A DNA stretch of 64,000 bases from RYN-230 sp963711705. GTDB taxonomy: Bacteria > Actinomycetota > Actinomycetes > Streptosporangiales > Streptosporangiaceae. The notes beneath the pieces were generated by a model. That model was given only the letters and a program-made list of their open reading frames with translations. It searched no databases and was not told the DNA's origin. The translations under genes were made by a program, and so were the position numbers. The stretch lies in contig CAVQFM010000021.1 of assembly GCA_963711705.1 (NCBI GenBank), positions 1-64,000 on the forward strand, given 5' to 3'. The stretch's first letter is position 1. Each line of letters begins with the position of its first letter. Positions 1 through 8,167 of this stretch are shown piece by piece.

Positions 1-25
1 CGAAGCGGACTGACCCCAGACGCAC

Positions 26-78
26 CATGATCACGGTCAGTTTGCGTTCGTGGCTGACACAAACTGACCACGATCACG
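26..78. repeat. Intergenic imperfect hairpin (dispersed family, copy 1)
   Basis: Arms at 26-44 and 60-78 pair at 16 of 19 positions around a 15-base loop. The left arm begins CATGATCACGGTCA. It lies just past the 3' end of the minus-strand FAH gene. Copies with a related core occur at 20312-20364 and 38285-38334, also at gene 3' ends. A terminator or REP-like role is inferred from position. Confidence 0.6.
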
Positions 79-99
79 GGGCGGCCGGGTGGGGACGGG

Positions 100-981
100 T
101 CAGCTGGGCGACGGTTCGGCAGTTACGGCGGCTTTGCCGCGCACGACGTGGTTGACCAGTTCGCCGATACCGGAGATGGCGATCCGGACCTCATCGCCCG
201 GCCGAAGCGTGAACGGCAGGTCCGGGACCAGGCTGGTGCCGGTGGACAGCACCACCCCGTCCGGGAACTCGTCCTCCCGGAACAGGAACGCGGCCAGCTC
301 GGCGATCCTGCGCCGCAGCCCGGCGGTGCTGGCCGAGCCGGACCAGGCGGCCGCGCCATCCCGGCTGATCGTCAGCTCGATGGTCAGCGCGTACGGGTCC
401 GGCACCTCCCAGGCCGGCCGGATCCACGGGCCGGCCGCGCAGCCGCCCAGGTAGATCTTGGCCTGCGGCAGGTAGAGCGGGTTCTCCCCCTCGATCGACC
501 GGGAGCTCATGTCGTTGCAGATGGTGTAGCCGAGCACGTCACCGGCGGAGTTGAGTACCGCGGCCAGTTCCGGCTCGGGCACGTCCACCGCGGAGTCGGC
601 CCGCACGCTCACCAGGCCGCCCGGCCCGGATACCCGCCACGCCGCCGACTTGAAGAACAGCTCGGGCCGGGCCGCGCCGTACACCTTGTCGTAGATGTCG
701 GCCGAGTCCTCGCTCTCCTGCACCCGGGCGTGCCGGGACCGCTCGTAGGTCACCCCGGCGGCCCACACCTCGGTCCGGCCGTCGATGGGCGCGAGCAGGC
801 TCCGCTCGTGGAACCGGGTGCCCCCGGGCGGCAGGTCGTTCGTCATCGCCCGGACCTCAAGCACCGGCATGGCCAGCAGATCGGCCAGCGACGTGATCCC
901 CGGCAGCGACCTGACCTGGCCATCCTTCAGCAGGCCGGCCCGCGGCTGGCCGCCGGAGTCCCGATACCTGACGAGGTACAC
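100..981 (-). CDS. FAH-family protein, 2-keto-3-deoxy sugar acid dehydratase-like
   Basis: A 293-residue cytosolic enzyme of the fumarylacetoacetate hydrolase fold. The core motifs VYGAARPELFFKSA, DSAVDVPEPELA and EGENPLYLPQAKIY resemble the archaeal/bacterial 2-keto-3-deoxy-D-arabinonate dehydratase branch more than true fumarylacetoacetases. The acidic residues in PEPEL fit the metal site of the fold. By family, the expected chemistry is dehydration of a 2-keto-3-deoxy acid to a semialdehyde. It starts with GTG, preceded by a strong GGAGGGAG site. It is transcribed divergently from the GntR regulator at 1224, and the shared 242-base gap holds a candidate operator, so co-regulation with the island is likely. 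Exact substrate unknown. Confidence 0.85.
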   Translation of the reverse strand: MYLVRYRDSGGQPRAGLLKDGQVRSLPGITSLADLLAMPVLEVRAMTNDLPPGGTRFHERSLLAPIDGRTEVWAAGVTYERSRHARVQESEDSADIYDKVYGAARPELFFKSAAWRVSGPGGLVSVRADSAVDVPEPELAAVLNSAGDVLGYTICNDMSSRSIEGENPLYLPQAKIYLGGCAAGPWIRPAWEVPDPYALTIELTISRDGAAAWSGSASTAGLRRRIAELAAFLFREDEFPDGVVLSTGTSLVPDLPFTLRPGDEVRIAISGIGELVNHVVRGKAAVTAEPSPS

Positions 982-1140
982 CGGTCTCCCTCCGCCCGCC
1001 GGTGGGTGGGAGCTCCTGACTGTGGGCTCCAGCGACTGCGGCTCCAGCTTGGAGCCCGCGGACCTGGCCGGGCCCGCGGGCTTGGCGGAAGCGTACGGGC
1101 AGCGCCGCCCGGCGTCAACCGTTCATCGGATTAACAGCCA

Positions 1141-1157
1141 ACTTCATCAGATGAAGT
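1141..1157. promoter_or_regulatory. Perfect 17-bp palindrome, candidate GntR/FadR operator
   Basis: ACTTCATCAGATGAAGT is a perfect 8+1+8 inverted repeat in the divergent gap between the FAH gene and the GntR gene. It abuts the candidate -35 box at 1159. FadR-subfamily regulators commonly bind short palindromes of this size, and autoregulation by the adjacent gene is the inference. Confidence 0.6.
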
Positions 1158-1158
1158 G

Positions 1159-1188
1159 TTGACTGACGGCGGTGCCGGACCGTACTCT
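1159..1188 (+). promoter_or_regulatory. Candidate promoter for the GntR-led operon
   Basis: TTGACT (1159-1164) and TACTCT (1183-1188) are separated by 18 bases, a sigma-70-like arrangement 35 bases before the GntR start. The 17-bp palindrome lies immediately upstream, so a bound regulator would contact the -35 region. Confidence 0.5.
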
Positions 1189-1223
1189 CGCCCCATCAGG
1201 AGCCGGCCACAGCGGGAGGCGCG

Positions 1224-1937
1224 ATGGTGACCGCCGCCTATCCCGGGCAGGCCCGGCACGCCCAGGTCGTGCACGCGCTGGGCGCCGCGATCGTCCGCGG
1301 CGAGCTGGGCCCGGGCGCCCCGGTGCCCACCGAGGACGAGCTGGTCAGCCGGTTCGAGGTGGGCCGCTCGGCGCTGCGCGAGGGCGTTAAAGTGCTGGCC
1401 GGCAAGGGCCTGCTGGAGAGCCGGACCAGCGCCGGCACCCGGGTCCGCCCGCGCGAGTCGTGGAACCTGCTCGACCCCGACGTGCTGCGCTGGCGGTACG
1501 CCCCGCAGGCCAGCCCGGACGACGTCCGGGTGCTCGCCGACCTGCGGGTCGCGCTGGAGCCGGGCGCGGCCCGGCTGGCCGCCGAGCAGGCCAGCGCCGG
1601 GCAGCGCGGTGAGATCATGGCCGCGATGGCCCAGCTGTGGGCCACCGTCGGTGCCCCGGACCAGTTCATCGAGGCCGACCTGGCCTTCCACCGGGCGGTG
1701 TTCGCCGCCTGCGGCAACGACCTGCTGCTGTACATCCACGACGTGATCAGCGTGGCGCTCGGCGCGATCAGGCCGCTGCACACCCACTCGGTGGCGCGTG
1801 GCCGGCAGACGCTGCCCGCACACCAGCGGGTGGCCGAGGCCATCCAGCGCGGCCACCACCGCAAGGCCGAGGCGGCCATGCGCGAGGTGGTCGAGGGCGC
1901 CCGGGCCGACGCACTGCGCAGCGGAGGAGCCCAATGA
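1224..1937 (+). CDS. FadR-subfamily GntR transcriptional regulator
   Basis: 237 residues. The N-terminal winged helix (about residues 10-75) contains PVPTEDELVSRFEVGRSALR and the wing LLESRTSAGTRV. The C-terminal all-helical FCD-type domain (about 95-230) carries the DLAFHRAVFAACGN stretch and later histidines typical of metal- or ligand-binding FCD domains. The ATG follows a GGGAGG site. Its stop overlaps the next ATG (ATGA), so it is translationally coupled to the enoyl-CoA hydratase. It probably controls both itself and the divergent FAH gene through the palindrome at 1141-1157. FCD domains usually bind carboxylates or sugar acids, which fits the neighbours. Confidence 0.9.
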   Translation: MVTAAYPGQARHAQVVHALGAAIVRGELGPGAPVPTEDELVSRFEVGRSALREGVKVLAGKGLLESRTSAGTRVRPRESWNLLDPDVLRWRYAPQASPDDVRVLADLRVALEPGAARLAAEQASAGQRGEIMAAMAQLWATVGAPDQFIEADLAFHRAVFAACGNDLLLYIHDVISVALGAIRPLHTHSVARGRQTLPAHQRVAEAIQRGHHRKAEAAMREVVEGARADALRSGGAQ

Positions 1938-2710
1938 CCGAAACCCATGGCGAGATCCGGCTGGACGTGCGCGATCAGGTGGCCGTCCTCACCCTGCACC
2001 GCCCCGCGAAACTTAACGCGATTACCCCGCAGATGACCGACCAGCTCACTGGCCATATCGCCGCGCTGAACGGCGACCCGCAAGTCCGGGCGGCCGTGCT
2101 CACCGGGGCCGGGCGGGCGTTCTGTGCGGGCAGCGACATCGGCGGGCTGGCCGGTTACGACAGTGCGGTGCAGTTCGGCAGCCGGCCGGACTACTGCGAC
2201 GCGATCCACACGCTGGCCAAGCCGGTGATCGCCGCGATCAACGGGCCCGCCCTTGGCGGTGGCCTGGAGCTGGCGCTGGGCTGCGACGTCCGGCTGGCCG
2301 CCGGCAGCGCCACGTTCACCGCCCCGGAGATCAAGCTCGGCTGGATCGGCGGCGGCGGGATGTCCGCGCTGCTCGCACACAGCATCGGCACCAGTAACGC
2401 GGCGCTGATGCTGCTGACCGGGGACCCGGTCGACGCGGCTACCGCGCTGCGCTGGGGCCTGGTCACCGAGGTGCTGCCCGCTGCCGACCTGACCGGCCGC
2501 GCGATGCAGCTGGCCACGGTGATCGCCAGCCGGGCGCCGATCGCGGCCCAGGCGGCCAAGCGCAACCTGCGCGCCGCGTTCGAGATGCCGCTCGGCCGGG
2601 CCATCGACTACGAACGCCAGCTGCAGACGATCTGCTTCGCCACCGAGGACGCCGCCGAGGGGCGGGCCGCGTTCGCCGAGCGCCGGGCGGCGGTCTTCCA
2701 CGGCCGGTAG
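1934..2710 (+). CDS. Enoyl-CoA hydratase/isomerase family protein
   Basis: 258-residue crotonase-fold enzyme. HRPAKLNAITPQM near the N terminus, AGRAFCAGSDIGGLAGY forming part of the oxyanion hole, and NGPALGGGLELALGCDVRLA (about residues 100-120) are diagnostic. It should act on an acyl-CoA, perhaps the one made by the CoA-transferase encoded just downstream. The usual hydratase glutamates are not both obvious, so hydratase, isomerase or another crotonase reaction remains possible. The start overlaps the GntR stop by 4 bases, implying one transcript. A 193-base gap with GC-rich tandem repeats follows. Confidence 0.88.
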   Translation: MTETHGEIRLDVRDQVAVLTLHRPAKLNAITPQMTDQLTGHIAALNGDPQVRAAVLTGAGRAFCAGSDIGGLAGYDSAVQFGSRPDYCDAIHTLAKPVIAAINGPALGGGLELALGCDVRLAAGSATFTAPEIKLGWIGGGGMSALLAHSIGTSNAALMLLTGDPVDAATALRWGLVTEVLPAADLTGRAMQLATVIASRAPIAAQAAKRNLRAAFEMPLGRAIDYERQLQTICFATEDAAEGRAAFAERRAAVFHGR

Positions 2711-2792
2711 GGATCAGCGCCGGCCGGTGCGCGGCTAGCAGGGATCAGCCCGGCCACACGACCGGCAAAGATCAGCGCCAGCGGCCGGCAGG

Positions 2793-2877
2793 TCAGCCCG
2801 GCCCGGGCGGCGGGCCGGGATCAGCCCGGCCCGGGCGGCGGGCCGGCAGGATCAGCCCGGCCCGGGCGGCGGGTCCG
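2793..2877 (+). repeat. Short GC-rich tandem repeat, three copies
   Basis: Three near-identical 26-base units begin at 2793, 2821 and 2852. Each starts TCAGCCCGGCCCGGGC, and the spacing is 28 and 31 bases. They fill much of the gap between the hydratase and the CoA-transferase. No coding potential or clear function is seen. Confidence 0.8.
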
Positions 2878-2903
2878 GGCGGGACTGGGAAGGTGAGGGC
2901 CGG

Positions 2904-4103
2904 ATGGGCATCCTGACCGGTTACCGGGTCATCGACCTGACCATCGCGATGGCCGGCCCGCTGGCCGCGATGCGGCTCGGCGACCTCGGCGCTGACGTGA
3001 TCAAGGTCGAGCCGGTGGGCGGCGAGTGGCAGCGGCACACCGCGGCGGGCGGGGCCACCGGCCACCAGATCAACGCCTCGTTCCTGTCGCTGAACCGCAA
3101 CAAGCGCAGCCTGGCGGTCGACCTCAAGTCGGCCGAGGGCCGGGCCATCGTGCTGGACCTGGCCCGCGGCAGCGCGGTGTTCCTGCAGAACTACCGGCCG
3201 GGGGTGGCGCAGCGGCTGGGCATGGACTACGAGTCGGTCCGCGCGGTGCGCCCGGACATCGTGTACGTGTCGATTTCCGGGTACGGGGAGGACGGCCCGT
3301 ACGCGGACCGCCCGGGCCAGGACATGCTGCTCCAGGCGATGAGCGGGGCCATGTTCAACGTCGGCCGGGCGGCGGACCCGCCCGCGCCGGCCGGCACCTA
3401 CGCGGTGGACGCGATCACCGGGTACGGTGCCTTCGAAGGAGCGCTGGCTGGCCTGCTGCACCGGGAGCGGACCGGGGAAGGCCAGCTGGTCACCGTGAAC
3501 ATGCTCGACTCAGCCATCGCGGTCCAGGCCCAGGAGCTGTCCATCTTCACCGTCGGCGGGATACCGCAGCAGCGCGGACGTGAGGCGCACGGGCACGCCT
3601 ACATCCGGGCGCCGTACGGCACGTTCGCCACCGCCGACGGGTACCTGGCGCTGGCCTTCCCGCACCTGGCCGACCTGGGTGAGGTGCTCGGCATCCCGGA
3701 GTTCGCGGACCTGGACGACGAGGTGGACGGGCACACCAGGCGGGACGAGATCACCGCGCTGGTCCGCGCCCGGCTGACCGGGAAGACCACCGCGCAGTGG
3801 CTGGCGCTGATGCAGCCGCGGGGCATCTGGGCCGGCCCGGTGTACAGCTACGCTGACGTGCTCACCGACCCGCAGGTGCAGCACAACGGGTCGCTGGTCA
3901 GTTACGACCACCCGACCGAGGGGCGGGTCACCACGCCCGGGTTCCCGTACCGGTTCAGCGCGACCCCGCCCGAGGTGCGCCGCGGCGCACCGCTGGCCGG
4001 CGAGCAGACCCGGGAGATCCTGGCCGAGCTGGGTTACGCCGGTAAGGACGTGGACGGCCTGGCCCGCCGGGGCGTGATCGGCGCTCCGGAGCGGGCCCGG
4101 TGA
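2904..4103 (+). CDS. CaiB/BaiF (class III) CoA-transferase family protein
   Basis: 399 residues, the usual size for family III CoA-transferases. The N terminus (GYRVIDLTIAMAGPLAAMRL then LGADVIKVEPVGG) and LNRNKRSLAVDLKS are hallmarks. The motif SISGYGEDGPYADRPGQDML contains the aspartate expected to form the acyl intermediate in GQDM. It transfers CoA between carboxylic acids, so it could activate an acid for the adjacent enoyl-CoA hydratase. The start follows GGTGAGG. The stop overlaps the next gene's GTG by 4 bases, so the two are co-translated. Natural substrate not predictable from sequence. Confidence 0.9.
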   Translation: MGILTGYRVIDLTIAMAGPLAAMRLGDLGADVIKVEPVGGEWQRHTAAGGATGHQINASFLSLNRNKRSLAVDLKSAEGRAIVLDLARGSAVFLQNYRPGVAQRLGMDYESVRAVRPDIVYVSISGYGEDGPYADRPGQDMLLQAMSGAMFNVGRAADPPAPAGTYAVDAITGYGAFEGALAGLLHRERTGEGQLVTVNMLDSAIAVQAQELSIFTVGGIPQQRGREAHGHAYIRAPYGTFATADGYLALAFPHLADLGEVLGIPEFADLDDEVDGHTRRDEITALVRARLTGKTTAQWLALMQPRGIWAGPVYSYADVLTDPQVQHNGSLVSYDHPTEGRVTTPGFPYRFSATPPEVRRGAPLAGEQTREILAELGYAGKDVDGLARRGVIGAPERAR

Positions 4104-5365
4104 CGGTCCGGCTGCGCGGGCTGACCTGGGATCACCCGCGCGGCTACCTGGTGCTGGAGGCGCTGGCCAACGCGCTGGCGCCGACCGTGACGGTGCGCTG
4201 GCACCGGCAGCCGCTAGCCGACTTCGAGTCCCGGCCGCTGCGGACCCTGGCCGACGACTACGACCTGCTCGTCATCGACCATCCCGGGCTGGGTGCGGCG
4301 GTCCGGGACGGGGCGCTGCGCCCGCTGGATGACATCGCGGGCAGCGCCGAGCTGACCCAGTGGCGGACCGCGGCCATCGGCGCCTCGTTCGCGAGCTACA
4401 CCCTGGACGGGCGGCAGTGGGCGCTGCCCCTGGATGCGGCGGCCCAGGTGTCGGCGTGCCGGCCGGACCTGATGACCGAGCGGCCGGCCAGCTGGGCCCA
4501 GGCCTGCCAGGCGGTCCGGTCCACCCGCAGCACGCTGTGCCTGGGCGGCCCGCACGCGCTGCTCATGTTCGGCGCGATCTGCCTGGCCTCCGGTACCCCT
4601 CCCGCCGCGGCAGCGCCGGACCCGGCGGGGAAGGGCGAAGCCGGCACCGGATCGGCGGGCCGGGCTGAAGCCGGCAGCGGGCCGATCGGCGGCGAGTTCG
4701 TGCCGGTGACGGCGGGCACGGCCGCGCTGGACGTGATGGCCGACCTGCTGGCGCACGCCGACCGGGACCTGTCCCAGCGCGACCCGATTGGCGTGCTGGA
4801 CGCGATGGCCACCGCGGATGGGCCAGCCTACTGCCCGCTGGTCTACGGCTACCTGACCTACCAGCGGCGCACCGACCTGGGGCGCCGCAACGGCCACCGG
4901 GCCCGGCGGCGCACCGCCGCAACGGCGGGCAGCGCACCGCCGCCGCACCGGCTGGCCACGTTCGACGCGCCGGCCGGGCCGGGTGGGATCGGCAGCGTGC
5001 TCGGCGGCACGGGGCTGGCCGTCACCCGGTCCTGCACCGGCAAGGGCGCCACCGCCGCAGCCGCCGCCCAGCTCGGCCTGCTGCTCTCCGAACAGGTGCA
5101 GACGCGGGTGTTCGCCCAGCTGGGCGGGCAGAGCGCGGCCCGGCGGGCGTGGCACGACGCGACCGCGGACCGGGCCAGCGGCGGCTTTTACAGCGCCACC
5201 CGGGCCAGCGTGGAGCAGGCCTGGGTGCGTCCCCGGTTCGCCGGCTACCCGGAGTTCCAGCTGGCCGCCTCGGCCGTGCTGCGCGACGGCCTGCTCGCGG
5301 GCCAGCCGCACGGCGGGCTGGTCGGCCAGATCAATGAGCTGTTCGCCCGGGCGGGTCGCCCGTGA
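4100..5365 (+). CDS. Solute-binding-protein-like protein without signal peptide
   Basis: 421 residues resembling extracellular solute-binding proteins of carbohydrate importers. It has a Rossmann-like start (RGLTWDHPRGYLVLEALANA), a DYDLLVIDHPGLGAAV segment and a LPLDAAAQVSACRPDLM segment. There is no Sec/Tat signal or lipobox: the protein begins directly in the fold, so it should stay in the cytosol. The GTG start overlaps the CoA-transferase stop. The middle (about residues 168-205 and 255-285) carries Ala/Gly/Arg-rich insertions. Co-translation with a CoA-transferase suggests a sensing, scaffold or enzyme-partner role rather than transport. Related protein pairs may exist; I infer rather than know a function. 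Confidence 0.65.
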   Translation: MTVRLRGLTWDHPRGYLVLEALANALAPTVTVRWHRQPLADFESRPLRTLADDYDLLVIDHPGLGAAVRDGALRPLDDIAGSAELTQWRTAAIGASFASYTLDGRQWALPLDAAAQVSACRPDLMTERPASWAQACQAVRSTRSTLCLGGPHALLMFGAICLASGTPPAAAAPDPAGKGEAGTGSAGRAEAGSGPIGGEFVPVTAGTAALDVMADLLAHADRDLSQRDPIGVLDAMATADGPAYCPLVYGYLTYQRRTDLGRRNGHRARRRTAATAGSAPPPHRLATFDAPAGPGGIGSVLGGTGLAVTRSCTGKGATAAAAAQLGLLLSEQVQTRVFAQLGGQSAARRAWHDATADRASGGFYSATRASVEQAWVRPRFAGYPEFQLAASAVLRDGLLAGQPHGGLVGQINELFARAGRP

Positions 5366-5396
5366 CCGGGCCCGAGGCACACTACGAGGTGACGTG

Positions 5397-6452
5397 ATGA
5401 GCAGTCTGCGAATCGGGCGCGCGGCCCTGGACCGGTTCACCGGCGACCTGGCCGCGGCGGGCGGGGTACGCGCCGTGGTGCTGGACGACGGCAGCGAGCG
5501 CGGCATCCGGGTGCTGGAGTTCCGCACCGGTGGCGGGCTGCGCTTCGACGTGCTGGTCGACCGGGCCATGGACATCGGGCTGGCCGAGTTCGACGACTAC
5601 AGCGTGGGCTGGCGGTCGGCCACCGGATTCCGGCATCCGGCGCTGCACGAGAACGCCGGCGAGGACGGCCTGGCCTGGCTGCGCAGCATGTCCGGGCTGC
5701 TGGTCACGGCCGGTCTTGATCACATCCTGTTCGGCGGGGAGGTGGACGCGGCCCAGTACCACTACCCGCCCCGGGGCACCGTCCGGCACGGGCTGCACGG
5801 CCGGGTGGCGAACATCCCGGCCCGGCTCACCGGGTACGGCGAACGGTGGGACGGCGACCGCTACGTGCTGTGGGCCGAGGGCGAGGTCCGGCAGGCCGCG
5901 ATCTTCGGCGAGCACCTGGTGCTGCGCCGGCGGATCGAGGCCGATCTGGGCGGCACCGAGATCCGGCTGGCCGACAGCGTGCGCAACGCGGGTTTCGACC
6001 GGACCCCGCACATGTTCCTGTACCACATCAACATCGGCTGGCCACTGCTGGATGAGGGCGCCCGGTTCGAGGCGCCGATCGCCACCACCCGGTGGCGCAG
6101 TGACAGTGTCGCGGAACAAGCCGTTTCGCATCTGGAGTTTCCCGGTCCGCAGACCGGATTCGTGGAGCAGGTGTACGAGCACGAGCTGACCCCGGAGCCG
6201 GACGGGCGGCAGCGCGTCCGGGTGGTCAACGACCGGCTGGGCCGCCGCTTCGAGCTGGACTACGACCCGGCTCAGTTCCCGGCGTTCTTCGAATGGCTCA
6301 ACCTGCGCGAGGGCAGTTATGCGGTCGGCCTGGAACCATCCACCCATCACGTGGCCGGCGACGCGGCCGCCCGCGCGGACGGCTCGATGATCTGGCTGGA
6401 GCACGGCGAGCAGCGGCACTACCAGTCGGTGCTCCGCTTCAGCCGGCACTGA
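5397..6452 (+). CDS. DUF4432 family protein (galactose-mutarotase-like fold)
   Basis: 351 residues. The motifs GLRFDVLVDRAMDIGLAEF, HGLHGRVANIPA and FLYHINIGWPLLDEGARF are typical of DUF4432, an aldose-1-epimerase-fold family often found in sugar and sugar-acid catabolic operons. Conserved histidines in HGLHGR and YHIN may bind a sugar. The start was set at ATG 5397 because similarity begins at SLRIGRAALDRF. An in-frame GTG one codon upstream is an alternative. It lies 31 bases after the binding-protein-like gene and likely ends the first transcript, as a hairpin follows at 6461. Whether it epimerises or isomerises its substrate is unknown. Confidence 0.82.
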   Translation: MSSLRIGRAALDRFTGDLAAAGGVRAVVLDDGSERGIRVLEFRTGGGLRFDVLVDRAMDIGLAEFDDYSVGWRSATGFRHPALHENAGEDGLAWLRSMSGLLVTAGLDHILFGGEVDAAQYHYPPRGTVRHGLHGRVANIPARLTGYGERWDGDRYVLWAEGEVRQAAIFGEHLVLRRRIEADLGGTEIRLADSVRNAGFDRTPHMFLYHINIGWPLLDEGARFEAPIATTRWRSDSVAEQAVSHLEFPGPQTGFVEQVYEHELTPEPDGRQRVRVVNDRLGRRFELDYDPAQFPAFFEWLNLREGSYAVGLEPSTHHVAGDAAARADGSMIWLEHGEQRHYQSVLRFSRH

Positions 6453-6460
6453 CCAGCCTG

Positions 6461-6476
6461 GTGAGCGAAAGCTCAC
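6461..6476. promoter_or_regulatory. GAGC-N4-GCTC palindrome, site 1
   Basis: GTGAGCGAAAGCTCAC is a perfect 6-base inverted repeat around GAAA, 9 bases after the DUF4432 stop. It could form a small stem in RNA. Its core matches the site at 6886-6897, which favours a protein-binding site. The SorC regulator at 15362 is the likeliest local binder. Confidence 0.45.
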
Positions 6477-6828
6477 GTGCTTGACAATTGCCCAGAACAG
6501 GGGAATTTTGGGATTCATCGGGCTGCTGGCGCTCACCCCGCTGGTCCGGCGCCTGGCAGCAGAGCCAAGCGGCCCGCCATGCCAGTGGCGCGGCCACCCC
6601 AGCGGCAGACAGGCGGTGAGCGATCCCCATGACGGCCCCCACCCGCTCCGCGCCCGGCCGGCTCCCCTCCGGGTTACCGCGGTACCGGCCAGCCCGCCCA
6701 CGACCGTGCCGTGGGCGCGGGCTGGCCTGCCGCCCGGCGCCCCCTGCCCGGCCAGCGCGCGTCCCGGGCCATCCGGAAAGGGCACCTGGCAGGCGGCCGG
6801 CTCCGTCTGGTGAATGAGGCGTGAACTC

Positions 6829-6857
6829 TTGCCGGCGATATCGGCGGCGTGCATACT
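6829..6857 (+). promoter_or_regulatory. Candidate promoter of the ABC importer operon
   Basis: TTGCCG (6829-6834) and CATACT (6852-6857) are 17 bases apart. Transcription would begin near 6864, about 150 bases before the binding-protein gene and just upstream of the second GAGC-N4-GCTC palindrome, a position suited to repression. Confidence 0.4.
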
Positions 6858-6885
6858 GTCCCCGATGCACATTTGCGCAGCCTCC

Positions 6886-6897
6886 GAGCAAATGCTC
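6886..6897. promoter_or_regulatory. GAGC-N4-GCTC palindrome, site 2
   Basis: GAGCAAATGCTC shares its arms with the site at 6463-6474. It overlaps a second dyad, ATTTGC (6871-6876) with GCAAAT (6888-6893). It lies about 22 bases past the inferred transcription start of the importer operon, where a bound repressor could block transcription. Confidence 0.45.
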
Positions 6898-7011
6898 AGA
6901 ACTGCCTACCGGCCGCAACGCGGTCACCGCTGACCTCCTCCGATCACCGGCGAACCTGCCGGGTCACTCCCCCACCAGCCCCCTGGACATCCACCCCCCG
7001 CGGAGGCGGAT

Positions 7012-8100
7012 ATGGATTGGAACGAGCCGGAGCACCCGAACACACCGCAATCAGGCCGCCGTGGCGACACCCCGGCCCGTCCCCTGTCCCGGCGCGGTTT
7101 TCTGGGCCGGGCGGGCGCCACCGCCAGCGCGCTGGCCGCGGGCCCGATCCTGGCCGCCTGCGGCACCACGAGCACCGGCGGCTCCAGCAGCGCCAGCTCG
7201 GGATCGTCCCCGACCGGCAACCGGAAGAAGATCGGGTTCAGCCAGCCGGATACCAGCGCGTCGATCTGGCAGCCGCTGATGCTCGGGGCCAAGCAGGAAT
7301 GCGCGGCCCGCGGCTACGAACTGCTGGAGAGCCACGCGAACTCGCAGCTCGACGCGCAGCTGTCGGAGATCCAGACCTGGATCGGTGAGGGTGTCGGCGC
7401 GATCGTGGCGCTGCCGCTGGACAACAACGCGATCGTCCCGCTCATCCACAAGGCGCACCAGTCGGGCGTCAAGTTCCTCGACTACTCCGACAACGCGCTG
7501 CCCGGCGTGGACGGCTGGGTCATCTTCGACAACCTGCAGGGCGCCGGGCTGGTCGGCACGTACGCGGGCCAGTGGGTGAAGAAGAACCTGGGCGGCAAAG
7601 CCCAGGTCGCGCTGCTGACCCACCAGATCCAGCTGACCGGCAGGCAGCGCATTGACGGCTGCGTCAAGGCGCTGCAGGCGGTGGCGCCCGGGGCCAAGGT
7701 GGTGGCGCAGCACGAGGGCGTACTGTCCCCGGACACGTTCCCGGCCTTCCAGTCGATGCTCCAGGCGCATCCCGACATCAACCTCGCCATCTGCATCGCG
7801 GACGAAGGATGCGACGGTGTGCTGCGCGCGTTCCAGGCCACCCACCCGTCGGCGCAGCGGACCAAGGACATGTTCATCTGCGGCTTCGACGGCTCCGGGC
7901 CGGTGATCAAGGCCATCGAGACGGGCGGCCCGATCCGGGCCACCGGGGCGCTGGACGCGGTGGCCATCGGCAAGGCGTCCATCGAGGCCGCGGCCAATGC
8001 CATCGAGGGCAAGACCCCCACCAAGATCAACTTCCCGTACGTGCTGTGCACCGTACAGACCACAGCCGTCAACAAGAAGCTGCTCGCGGAGCTCCAGTAG
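7012..8100 (+). CDS. Sugar ABC transporter substrate-binding lipoprotein
   Basis: 362 residues. The N terminus has a Tat-type motif (SRRGFLG, residues 26-32), a short hydrophobic run and a lipobox ending PILAAC with the lipidated Cys at 50, then a Ser/Gly linker. The rest is a RbsB-like periplasmic-binding fold (KKIGFSQPDTSASIWQPLM, GVGAIVALPLDNNAIVPLI, CGFDGSGPVIKAI). It captures a sugar or sugar derivative outside the cell for the permease and ATPase encoded next. It starts the second transcript after a 559-base regulatory gap. Substrate cannot be read from sequence, but the catabolic neighbours suggest a sugar acid or modified sugar. Confidence 0.92.
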   Translation: MDWNEPEHPNTPQSGRRGDTPARPLSRRGFLGRAGATASALAAGPILAACGTTSTGGSSSASSGSSPTGNRKKIGFSQPDTSASIWQPLMLGAKQECAARGYELLESHANSQLDAQLSEIQTWIGEGVGAIVALPLDNNAIVPLIHKAHQSGVKFLDYSDNALPGVDGWVIFDNLQGAGLVGTYAGQWVKKNLGGKAQVALLTHQIQLTGRQRIDGCVKALQAVAPGAKVVAQHEGVLSPDTFPAFQSMLQAHPDINLAICIADEGCDGVLRAFQATHPSAQRTKDMFICGFDGSGPVIKAIETGGPIRATGALDAVAIGKASIEAAANAIEGKTPTKINFPYVLCTVQTTAVNKKLLAELQ

Positions 8101-8167
8101 CGGGCGCACGGCAGGCAGACGGGAGACTCCGCCCCATCGGCACCGGCAACTGAGGGAAGGCGGCTGG

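Larger units (their letters stand above)
6453..7011. other. Intergenic region with candidate regulatory sites
   Basis: This 559-base stretch separates the first catabolic transcript from the ABC importer. No convincing gene is seen. It contains two related GAGC-N4-GCTC palindromes (6463-6474 and 6886-6897), a TTGACA hexamer at 6481-6486 lacking a clear -10 partner, a better promoter candidate at 6829-6857, and a GGAGGCGG ribosome-binding site just before 7012. Confidence 0.6.
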
